Source: Planctomycetota bacterium (GTDB taxonomy: Bacteria; Planctomycetota; MHYJ01; JACPRB01). Taken from it: a stretch of DNA of 42,660 nucleotides. Numbering within the stretch: position 1 is the first letter of the stretch; each line of letters opens with the position of its first letter. The stretch lies in contig JACPRB010000027.1 in the NCBI GenBank assembly GCA_016190155.1, positions 1 through 42,660 on the forward strand, read 5' to 3'. The notes beneath the pieces are model-generated. The model was not told where the DNA came from. It worked only from the letters and a program-made list of their open reading frames with translations, and did no database searches. Of this stretch, positions 33,711 to 41,146 are shown piece after piece. Made by a program: the position numbers and the translations under genes.

Positions 33711-34529
33711 CTATACCTCGATGCGCTCGGCTCCGGAGTAGATGTTGTAGGTCTCCGCCTTCAGGAAACCGATGAGCGTCATGTTCGTTTCCTGGGCGAA
33801 TCGCACCGCCAAGCTCGACGGAGCCCCCACCGCGCACACCACCGGAACCGACGCCATCAGCGCCTTCTGCATGATCTCGAAGCTCACACGACCGCCGACC
33901 AGCAGGATGTGCTTGTCGAGCGGCAGCTTGTCGTTCAGGAAGAACGTCCCGATCACCTTGTCCGCCGCGTTATGTCGCGAGACGTCCTCGCGCAGCCCCA
34001 GAAGCGTCCCGTGCGCGTCGAAGACCCCCGCCGCTTGGAGTCCGCCGGTCCTCGCGAAGATCGTCTGCGCGTGCCGCAGGGTGGCGCCGAGCGAGTAGAA
34101 CATCTCCAGTTTGAAACGCGCCTTGGAATGGCTGGGCTTGGCCCCCGTACGCACGTTCTCGATCGCCGCCTTCCCGCAGATCCCGCAGGAGCTGGACACG
34201 TAGCAATGGCGCTTCAGCCTCGCCAAATCCACCTTCGTGCCGCCCGTCAGGGCCACGTTGACGATGTTGCGCAGCTCCGGGTGATCCGCGCTCTGGCCGT
34301 ATCGAATGGCCTCGACCTGATCGGGCGATTTCAGAATGCCTTCCGTCAGCAGGAAACCCGCCGCCAGGTCGAAGTCGTCCCCCGGCGTGCGCAGGACGAC
34401 GGCCACGGATTCGTCGTTCACGCGGATCTCGAGCGGCTCTTCCACGGCAAGCTCGTCGACCAGCTGCTCATGCGCCGTCCCCCGAGCGATCTTGCGCGTG
34501 TCATGGCGGGCGATCTTGGGAAATGTCAC
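33711..34529 (-). CDS. fdhD: sulfurtransferase FdhD for formate dehydrogenase / molybdoenzyme sulphuration
   Basis: 272 residues from the GTG at 34529 with GGAGGAGG just upstream. FdhD takes sulphur from IscS and transfers it to the molybdenum or tungsten cofactor of formate dehydrogenase. The sulphur relay CxxC is at C115-C118 (SSSCGICGK), and the GLREDVSRHNAADK motif (about 178-191) binds the cofactor. Its formate dehydrogenase partner is not in the window. The same genome segment codes IscS, MobA-like and XdhC, so molybdenum cofactor handling is well represented. Confidence 0.93.
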   Translation of the reverse strand: MTFPKIARHDTRKIARGTAHEQLVDELAVEEPLEIRVNDESVAVVLRTPGDDFDLAAGFLLTEGILKSPDQVEAIRYGQSADHPELRNIVNVALTGGTKVDLARLKRHCYVSSSCGICGKAAIENVRTGAKPSHSKARFKLEMFYSLGATLRHAQTIFARTGGLQAAGVFDAHGTLLGLREDVSRHNAADKVIGTFFLNDKLPLDKHILLVGGRVSFEIMQKALMASVPVVCAVGAPSSLAVRFAQETNMTLIGFLKAETYNIYSGAERIEV

Positions 34530-34583
34530 GGGTTCCTCCTCCAACCGCGATTCTATCCGTGGTCGCGGCGACGCGTCCAGAGA

Positions 34584-34630
34584 CGTTCACCCGTTCATTG
34601 GTTCATCCGTTCATTCGTTCTGCGGTTCCC
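34584..34630 (+). repeat. GTTCATCCGTTC-type dispersed repeat, between fdhD and the next gene
   Basis: It is close to 32807-32847 (CGTTCACCCGTTCATTGGTT, then CATCCGTTCATTCGTTC). It sits in the gap upstream of fdhD and of the divergent gene at 34688. Confidence 0.7.
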
Positions 34631-34675
34631 CCGTCCGGACCGCCGGATCGGCGTGTGCCGACGCCGTGCCGGTGT

Positions 34676-34681
34676 TAGACT
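34676..34681 (+). promoter_or_regulatory. -10-like hexamer before the gene at 34688
   Basis: TAGACT ends 6 nt before the ATG and there is no Shine-Dalgarno site, another candidate leaderless start. No clear -35 is seen. Confidence 0.35.
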
Positions 34682-34687
34682 GCCACA

Positions 34688-35408
34688 ATGAGCCCGGGCA
34701 CGCCTCTTTTCCGCCCGCCCTCCGACGCCCAAGCGGCTCTCAAGTTCAGCACGTTGCAGCGACACGTTCGACGCCTATCCGTGCGCGATGCCGTCGGGGT
34801 TTACGACGTATGGCGTCTTCGACTCGACGATCGCGTCATCACAAATACGGCCCTATCGTTCTCGGCCAGCGACGAAGTCGTTGAGCTGTACGCGTGCGGA
34901 TGTTGCGCGTATCCGGGCCAAGGCGCGGGATTCGTCACCGTCCGGCGGGCTCTTGGCCACGTCTTTTGGTCGGGAGTCCCGATGGACGAATGGCGAACCG
35001 GAGGGCTTCGCCAGAACGAGACCTACTGGTTTCGCGCGGAGGAATACGAGACCGTCGCGAACGGGGAGCGCCTCGAAGACCTGAAGGAACTCGCGCGCAT
35101 CCTATCCGCCGTGCTGCGGCCGATAGCGGATCTCGTGTACGTTGAAGGATTCGAGCCTCCTCCCTCTCTCCTGCGCGCTTTCGGCGAAGCCCTGGTCCAG
35201 GCGTGCTCCTCGAAGCAGCTTCGCATGGTCGAGGCGCGCCCTGGAGCTCTGCCCCGATGTCCCGAACTATCCGATCACGAAGCTCTCGACACACCGGACC
35301 GGAAATCGAATCGCGATCTGCTTCCTGGAGAACCCCAACCTGCCGATATGGATCGCGTCCCCGGAGCTTCACAAGGTCCTCTCGCCGTACGAGCTCGGAG
35401 TCAAATGA
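34688..35408 (+). pseudogene. unknown protein gene with a probable frameshift near 35235-35250
   Basis: The first frame reads well for about 180 residues (VDLYACGCCAY-like cysteine cluster at about residues 67-75, ALGHVFWSGVPMDEWR, then LKELARIL). After 35240 it becomes Arg/Pro-rich nonsense, while the +1-shifted frame carries a sensible continuation (LELCPDVPNYPITKLSTHR; FLENPNLPIWIASPELHKVL) ending in TAG at 35408. Removing one C near 35245 would restore one frame of about 239 residues. This is either a real frameshift/pseudogene or a sequence error. I do not recognise the family. It is convergent with glcD (6 nt). Confidence 0.6.
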
Positions 35409-35414
35409 CCTCGC

Positions 35415-36851
35415 CTATGTCGTCGTCGTCCCCCGCGGCCGATGCCGCTCCGGGATCGCCACCCCTTCCTCGTCCGGCAGGACCTTCCCCGGGTTGAGAA
35501 TCCCCTGCGGGTCGAAGACGCGTTTGAGCCCGCGCATGAGCTCGATATGGTGCTTCGGATAGGCCAGCGGCAGATACCGGCGCTGGACGAACCCCACTCC
35601 GTGCTCGCCGGTGATCTGTCCGCCTAGGGCGATCGTCCGCTCGAACAGTTCCTGGACGGCGGGCTCGAGCCGCCGTTTCCACTCCTCATCATCCAAACCC
35701 ATCCTGAGCAGGTTCACGTGAATGTTGCCGTCGCCGATGTGCCCGTAGCTGATGGCGGCGATCCCGTGCTTGGCGGCCACTTCGCGAATCGTCTGCACCA
35801 ACTCCGGAAGACGCGCCCTGGGAACGACCGTGTCCTCCTCGCGGTAGGCGGAAATGGATTTGACCGCCTCGCCGATCGAGCGGCGCAGTGCCCATACCGC
35901 CGCACGCTTGTCGGCATCGGTCGCCAGGAACACGTCCGGCGCGCCTTCCTCCATACAGATCCCGGCGATTTTCTCGAGATCCTTCTCGCACGCCTCCTCG
36001 TCGTTGCCGTCGACCTCGATGAGCAGCGTCGCCGCCGCGCCGTGGCCCACGGGGAACTTCTGACCGTTGCGCTGTTCCGCCGCCTCCACGGCCGCGCGTT
36101 CCATGTACTCACAGGCACACGGAATGATCCGCGCCTCGAAGATCCGCGTCACCGCCGTCGCGGCGGCGATCACATCCCGAAACGGCGCCAAGAGGGTCTT
36201 GGCGAATCGCGGCTTCGGGATGAGCTTGAGCGTGGCCTCCGTGATCACCCCCAACGTCCCCTCGCTCCCCACGAAGAGCTGCGTCAGGTTGTATCCGGCG
36301 ACGTTCTTGAGGAGCTTCCCGCCGGTGCGAATGAGCTCCCCGGAAGGCAGCGCCACCTGCAAACCGTACACCCAGTCCTTCGTCACGCCGTACTTCAGCG
36401 CGCGCGGCCCGCCCGCGTTGTGCGCAACGTTGCCGCCGATCATGCAGGAGCCACGACTGGCCGGATCGGGACCATAGAAAAGCCCGCGCTTCTCCACCTC
36501 CTCTTGCAACACCTGCGTGACGACTCCCGGCTCCGTGACACAGAACAAATTCCGGCCGTCGATCTCCAGAATCCGGTTCATGCGCTCCACGGAAAGCGCG
36601 ATCCCGCCGCATACGGGCAGCGCGCCCCCGGAGAGACTCGTGCGTCCGGCCTGCGGCGTCACCGGCACGCGATGGTCGGCCGCCAGGCGCAGCACACACG
36701 CTACCTCCTGAGCCGTGCGCGGCCGCACGACGACTTCCGGCGGATACCAGAAGTCCTCCGTCTCGTCGTGCCCGTAGGCGTCGATATCTTCAAGCAGCGT
36801 ATGCTCGGATCCGACGATCTCGCGCAATCGAACGATGAGTTCCGGAATCAT
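35415..36851 (-). CDS. FAD-linked oxidase, glycolate oxidase GlcD-like
   Basis: 478 residues. FAD_binding_4 domain (about 40-220; AGRTSLSGGALPVCGG, RGSCMIGGNVAHNAGG, NVAGYNLTQLFVGSEGTLG) and FAD-oxidase C domain (about 220-465; YGHIGDGNIHVN and GEHGVGFVQ). It oxidises a 2-hydroxy acid such as glycolate or D-lactate and passes electrons to a carrier. No Fe-S domain is fused and no GlcE/GlcF is nearby. The start ATG overlaps the MauE-like stop (ATGA), so it belongs to the DUF1573 operon. Soluble, peripheral to the membrane. Confidence 0.88.
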   Translation of the reverse strand: MIPELIVRLREIVGSEHTLLEDIDAYGHDETEDFWYPPEVVVRPRTAQEVACVLRLAADHRVPVTPQAGRTSLSGGALPVCGGIALSVERMNRILEIDGRNLFCVTEPGVVTQVLQEEVEKRGLFYGPDPASRGSCMIGGNVAHNAGGPRALKYGVTKDWVYGLQVALPSGELIRTGGKLLKNVAGYNLTQLFVGSEGTLGVITEATLKLIPKPRFAKTLLAPFRDVIAAATAVTRIFEARIIPCACEYMERAAVEAAEQRNGQKFPVGHGAAATLLIEVDGNDEEACEKDLEKIAGICMEEGAPDVFLATDADKRAAVWALRRSIGEAVKSISAYREEDTVVPRARLPELVQTIREVAAKHGIAAISYGHIGDGNIHVNLLRMGLDDEEWKRRLEPAVQELFERTIALGGQITGEHGVGFVQRRYLPLAYPKHHIELMRGLKRVFDPQGILNPGKVLPDEEGVAIPERHRPRGTTTT

Positions 36852-37267
36852 TCCTGCACCACCCGTCGCAACCACAAGATCGCGGCCACGGCACCCAACA
36901 GCAAAACTTCGATGGAGATCGAGACCAGGCCCACCCGGCCGCTCGCGGCGCCGAAGCATCCGCACATCGGGTCCAGCCCCCGCAGCAGCGCCGTCACCGT
37001 GGCCGCCATGAACGCCAAGACCAAACACAGGATGAGCAGCGCCGCCCCTCCCCGAGCGCGGGGAAGGAGCATCGCGATGCCCGCCACGATCTCGACCGCC
37101 GGCAGAATCGCCGCCACGAGCGTCAGCAACAAGATCGGCAGCAGCCGGTAGCCGGCGATGTCCCGCGCGAATTCGACCGGAGAAACGATCTTCAGTGTGC
37201 CGGCCACGATGAAGACCGCCGCCGTGATCAGCGCCAACGACCCTTCGAGAATGCGATCCCTCTTCAT
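36848..37267 (-). CDS. MauE/DoxX-like membrane protein
   Basis: 139 residues with four membrane helices (about 10-30, 45-68, 73-95, 115-135). A CGCFG motif (about 101-105) lies between helices 3 and 4, a mark of the MauE/methylamine-utilisation and DoxX-type family that is thought to act in periplasmic disulfide or redox chemistry. The ATG at 37267 overlaps the rhodanese stop by 1 nt, and a GTG is one codon earlier. It is between the rhodanese and GlcD genes in one operon. Confidence 0.8.
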   Translation of the reverse strand: MKRDRILEGSLALITAAVFIVAGTLKIVSPVEFARDIAGYRLLPILLLTLVAAILPAVEIVAGIAMLLPRARGGAALLILCLVLAFMAATVTALLRGLDPMCGCFGAASGRVGLVSISIEVLLLGAVAAILWLRRVVQE

Positions 37268-37773
37268 CACTCACTCCCCGCGCCCGCAGGAAGGCCCGCG
37301 CCCCGCCATTCCTCCCACCCTCCTTCGTACACGCGCACGTTCACGTACCCCAATGTGCCGAGCCGGTCCATCACCTGCTCGCTCAAACTGCAGTGCCACC
37401 CGTCGCAGTAGACGATGATCTCGGTCTCCGGCCCCAGAAATCGGGCGATCCCCTCGAAGTGCGCATCGAAAGCCGTCGCGGGCAGATTCCACGCCCCCTC
37501 GATATGACCTCGCGCGAACGCCTCGGGCGCGCGCGCGTCCAGGAAGGCGACGCTCCCACCCTTCTCGAAGCGCTCCCGCACGCGTTCCAGAACCAGGAAC
37601 CGCGGATCCCCCTCCGACCGCCTGGGCGGAGGCGAGAACAAACGCGCCCCCGCCGGATGGGCGAAATGGACGCCCAGTCCCAACACGATCCCCAGCGCCG
37701 ACAAGACCGCAGCCTGGCGCGCGCATCGCGCGAGGAAGCTCGTCCAGGACGGTCGCTCAGTTCTCTCGGACAT
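37267..37773 (-). CDS. membrane-anchored rhodanese-like sulfurtransferase
   Basis: 168 residues. One N-terminal membrane helix (about 22-43, LSALGIVLGLGVHFAH) anchors a rhodanese domain (about 60-160). The active-site loop is VYCDGWHCSLSEQ, with the catalytic Cys in YC. A DARAPEAF strand and the ARGHIEGAWNLP motif are typical. It likely faces the periplasm and transfers sulfane sulphur or senses sulphur. The start ATG lies inside the DUF1573 gene (17-nt overlap), so it is translationally coupled. Confidence 0.85.
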   Translation of the reverse strand: MSERTERPSWTSFLARCARQAAVLSALGIVLGLGVHFAHPAGARLFSPPPRRSEGDPRFLVLERVRERFEKGGSVAFLDARAPEAFARGHIEGAWNLPATAFDAHFEGIARFLGPETEIIVYCDGWHCSLSEQVMDRLGTLGYVNVRVYEGGWEEWRGAGLPAGAGSE

Positions 37774-38803
37774 GGCCCGAATAGGAAAGCGACAGCGGCG
37801 CCGCTTGCCCCGACACGTGAACCAGCATGGTCCCGGAAAACCGTCCCGGACGCTGGTCCTTTCCCACACGCAAGACGACCTGAAATCGCCGGCCCTCCTC
37901 GAGGGTCTTGATCTCGTACAAAAGCGCGGAAGCCCCCTGGAACTCGATCCGCTCGATCTCGACGCGGTGGTCGCCGATGTTGGACACCTCGATCGTCCGG
38001 CTCGTGGTCTCCCCCCGCTTGACATATCCGAAGTAAACCAGCCTCGGATGCAGCATCACGTCGGCGGTGACCTCCGCGCTCACCCACAGCGTCTTGTCCG
38101 CCAGATCCTTGGGCCGATCCGTATGGAACGTCAACGGCTTGACGATGGCCCTGGCCGGCGCGTTCCCCGCCAGGCTGACGGTGACACGATACGCCGCGCC
38201 GCCGCTTTCAAGAACGGGCGCAAACACGGCCGTGACCGCCGGCTCCTCGCAGAAGACCCCCAACAACGTGAACGGCTTGCCCTGCCGGTCTCGAACGATC
38301 ACCTCGCGGCTGACGCTGTGCCCGATCCGCACCTTCCCGAAGACCACCGTCTCGGGCTCGACCACGAAGATCGGATCGACCTGAGCCATGACCGTCAGCG
38401 CCACGGTGGAGCTGTAGGGGTCGTTCGTGTCGACGTAGATCTCCTTTCGGACCTGCCCCTTGAACCGCGCCGACAAGAACGTGACCTTGATCTCCCCGGC
38501 GGCATTGGGCTCGATCGTATCGGACGTCAACAGGATCGCCGTGCATCCGCAGGTGGGGCGGACCTGTTCGATCTTGAGGGTGCTGACGCCGGCGTTGCGG
38601 AACCGAAAGACCGTTGTCCTTTCCGCGCCCTCCGTGAGCGCCCCGAAGTCGTGCGTCGTCATCTCGAAGACGACCTTCGGGTCCTTCCCCGTGGGAACAG
38701 GCTTGGGTTGGGGCGGCTTCGGCGCCGGGGTCGGAGCGGGCCCTTGCGGCGCACGCTCGCAACCGGCGATCAGGAGGGCCGCTATCAATAAGAATCTCAT
38801 CAT
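37757..38803 (-). CDS. DUF1573 lipoprotein
   Basis: 348 residues. Signal peptide with lipobox LIAGC (Cys15), then a proline-rich linker and at least two Ig-like DUF1573 units: HDFGALTEGAERTTVFRFRNAG ... PTCGCTA (about 50-90) and a second around GKVRIGHSVSREVIV. The CGC triad is characteristic of the domain, whose role is unclear. Co-occurrence with rhodanese and MauE-like genes is common in Planctomycetota and Bacteroidota. It is first gene of the operon, with two possible ATGs (38803, 38800). Confidence 0.88.
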   Translation of the reverse strand: MMRFLLIAALLIAGCERAPQGPAPTPAPKPPQPKPVPTGKDPKVVFEMTTHDFGALTEGAERTTVFRFRNAGVSTLKIEQVRPTCGCTAILLTSDTIEPNAAGEIKVTFLSARFKGQVRKEIYVDTNDPYSSTVALTVMAQVDPIFVVEPETVVFGKVRIGHSVSREVIVRDRQGKPFTLLGVFCEEPAVTAVFAPVLESGGAAYRVTVSLAGNAPARAIVKPLTFHTDRPKDLADKTLWVSAEVTADVMLHPRLVYFGYVKRGETTSRTIEVSNIGDHRVEIERIEFQGASALLYEIKTLEEGRRFQVVLRVGKDQRPGRFSGTMLVHVSGQAAPLSLSYSGHVREN

Positions 38804-38872
38804 TCCCCGCGCCCCTCCCTCGAGTCATCAGGGTAGCACGACGGGCCTGGCGTGAGAAGAGGCAGGACGGCC

Positions 38873-41002
38873 TCATGCGTGCGGTTCGCCCGAAACCGGC
38901 TTCGGCTGCATGGTCGCGGCGAGGCTGTCCGCCGGACGCGGGTACTTCAGGTAGAACTCGCCCACTCCCGTTCGCACGTTGTTGAGCACGAAGCCCAACG
39001 GCTTCACGCCGATCCGGCCGAGCGTCTGGATCACGCGACGCAACGCGATCTTCTGGGTCTTCCCTTGGCTGACCACGAGGATGATGGCGTCCATGTGGGG
39101 AGCCAGCAACGTGCCGTCGGTCACCGCCATCAGCGGCGGGGTGTCGATGATCACGCGGTTGTACAGCCGGCTCGCCTCGTCCAGCAGCCACTTCATCCGC
39201 GCGGAGGACAGCAGGGACGCCGGTTGCGGCGGGATCATGCCGGTGGCCAGGAAGTCCAGACAGGGCACCGGCGTCGACTGCACCGTTTGTTCCAGCGTCA
39301 AGTCCTGCGTGAGGATCGAGGTCAGCCCGCGATCCTCCTCCAAGCCGAAGTACTTCGCCGTCTCGGACATGTAGAAATCGGTGTCGATGAGCAGTGTCCG
39401 GTTCCCCAGCTGCGCCAGGGTGATGGCCAGATTCGTCGCGGTGATCGTCTTGCCTTCGGAGGCTCCGGCGGCCGCCACCATGATCCGCCGCACGCTGCCG
39501 CCCTCGATGTCCCTCACGGACAACAGCACCGCCGCGCGCAGGCGGCGAAACGCCTCCGCGACCTGTGAACGATCATCCTGCCAGGAGGCGATCGGCGTCG
39601 GCACGTTGGTTTGATCCGGCTTTCGCTGCGGCACGACCGTCAGCACGGGCAGCCCGTAGGTCAACTCGATGTCTTCCGCCGTGCGCACGGTGTTGTCCAG
39701 GTACTCCACCAACAGCGTCGCCGCTCCGCCTCCGACAAGGGCCAGCACGACGGCGATCAAAAGGCTGTACAACAGACTGGGCCAGATCGCCTGGCTGGGC
39801 GGCTCGGCCGGACTGAGTACATACACGTTCGTCGCATCCAAGCCGCTGGAGATCTCCGATTCCTTGATGCGCAGGATGAGCGCGTCGTAAAGTGCGCGAA
39901 GAGCGTCCCGCTCCCGCCGCAGGACATCCACTTGCGCCTGCATGGCCTGCTGGTCCAGCCGCTCCTTGCGGACCTCCTCGAAGGCCTCCCGGGCCATCTT
40001 CGCCGTCTCCCGCAGCGCGTCCCGGCGTTGCACGAGCGCGTCGGCCTGCTTCCCGATCTCGTCTTCGACCTTGCGCCGCAGCTCCTTCGCGCGGGCCTCG
40101 GCGCCCGGCAGACCGGGGTATCCCGTGCCGTAGATCGCGCGCATCTCCTCCAGATCCCTCTGGCTGCGGGCGTGCTCCAGACGCAAGTCGTCGAGCGGAC
40201 GGATGTTCTCCGCCGCCAGGATCGGCTCCAGCTTGGCCACATCCCTCTGCGCCTTCTCGATGTCGGCGCACACCGTCTCCAGGCGACCCAGTTCGCGCCG
40301 CTCGTTCACGAGCGCCACCCCGGTGATCTCGATCATGCGCTGATAGACGGGATCCTCGGTGGGAAAAATCGCGTGCTGGGTGCAGTACTCGTTCAGCCGC
40401 CGCTCGCTCTCGTCCAGTGCCTTACGCAAGTCGCCGAGCCGGTCGAGCATGCGTACGTGGAGGTCCTTGATGCCCACCAGCTTGCGATCCAACGTCGCCC
40501 GCTTGTATTCATCGACGAGCGCGTTGACGATATCGGCGGCCACCTTCGGATCGTTCAGCCGTACGCCGACCTCCGCCACCCGGCTGTTGCGCACCCAATT
40601 CACCTGGAGCTTCCCGCGGAGCTCGTCGCTGCCGTATCTGCCTTCGAGCTTCAGCCGCTGGACGACGCTGTCCATCAGGCCCGCCCCTTGCAGGATGCGG
40701 AACTGTGTCTGATAGTAGTCCGGGTCGTAGGTATCCACGACCACCGGGGCGTTCAGGTTGCCCAAACGCGACTCCTGACGCTCGATCAGGATCTCGCTGC
40801 TCGCGAAATAGACCGGCTCCGCGCTCATCAGCTGATAGACGACCACCACCGAGACCAGCAGGGCCGCCGTCAAGAAGACCGTCAGACGCCCCCGCAGGAT
40901 CCGAATGACCTCGTAGATGAAAGGCCGGTCGGCGGTGGCGATCCTCTCTCGGTAGATACGAGGATGCGATAAAGGCGCGGTGTCGCGGTCTTCCGGACCC
41001 AT
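38873..41002 (-). CDS. polysaccharide co-polymerase / BY-kinase-like protein, Wzc type
   Basis: 709 residues from the ATG at 41002, with GGGAGG 4 nt upstream. An N-terminal Wzz domain (about 25-110) has a first membrane helix near 38-60, followed by a long coiled-coil periplasmic region (about 150-390) and a second helix near 415-438. Then comes a CpsD/CapB-like ATPase: Walker A AAGASEGKT (511-519), Walker A' LIDTDF (D540) and Walker B IIDTPP (D620). It regulates capsule or exopolysaccharide chain length. The usual C-terminal tyrosine cluster is absent (only FYLKYP), so autophosphorylation may be lost. It is divergent from the glycosyltransferase-like gene, with which it may form a polysaccharide locus. 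Confidence 0.88.
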   Translation of the reverse strand: MGPEDRDTAPLSHPRIYRERIATADRPFIYEVIRILRGRLTVFLTAALLVSVVVVYQLMSAEPVYFASSEILIERQESRLGNLNAPVVVDTYDPDYYQTQFRILQGAGLMDSVVQRLKLEGRYGSDELRGKLQVNWVRNSRVAEVGVRLNDPKVAADIVNALVDEYKRATLDRKLVGIKDLHVRMLDRLGDLRKALDESERRLNEYCTQHAIFPTEDPVYQRMIEITGVALVNERRELGRLETVCADIEKAQRDVAKLEPILAAENIRPLDDLRLEHARSQRDLEEMRAIYGTGYPGLPGAEARAKELRRKVEDEIGKQADALVQRRDALRETAKMAREAFEEVRKERLDQQAMQAQVDVLRRERDALRALYDALILRIKESEISSGLDATNVYVLSPAEPPSQAIWPSLLYSLLIAVVLALVGGGAATLLVEYLDNTVRTAEDIELTYGLPVLTVVPQRKPDQTNVPTPIASWQDDRSQVAEAFRRLRAAVLLSVRDIEGGSVRRIMVAAAGASEGKTITATNLAITLAQLGNRTLLIDTDFYMSETAKYFGLEEDRGLTSILTQDLTLEQTVQSTPVPCLDFLATGMIPPQPASLLSSARMKWLLDEASRLYNRVIIDTPPLMAVTDGTLLAPHMDAIILVVSQGKTQKIALRRVIQTLGRIGVKPLGFVLNNVRTGVGEFYLKYPRPADSLAATMQPKPVSGEPHA

Positions 41003-41028
41003 CCTGCCTCCCAAATCCGAGCTTTCAT

Positions 41029-41034
41029 ATTATA
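41029..41034 (-). promoter_or_regulatory. -10 hexamer of the Wzc-type gene
   Basis: TATAAT on the minus strand, about 26 nt upstream of the ATG at 41002. No good -35 is seen 17 nt further upstream. Confidence 0.5.
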
Positions 41035-41146
41035 CTCCAGTTTGAATGCGCGGCGATGGGGTCCGAACGGCAGATCCGTACACGGGCCAATCCGCAGCTC
41101 TTGAGGAACGGGCGGATCTTCCCTCGATGAATGGAGACCCGGTGCC

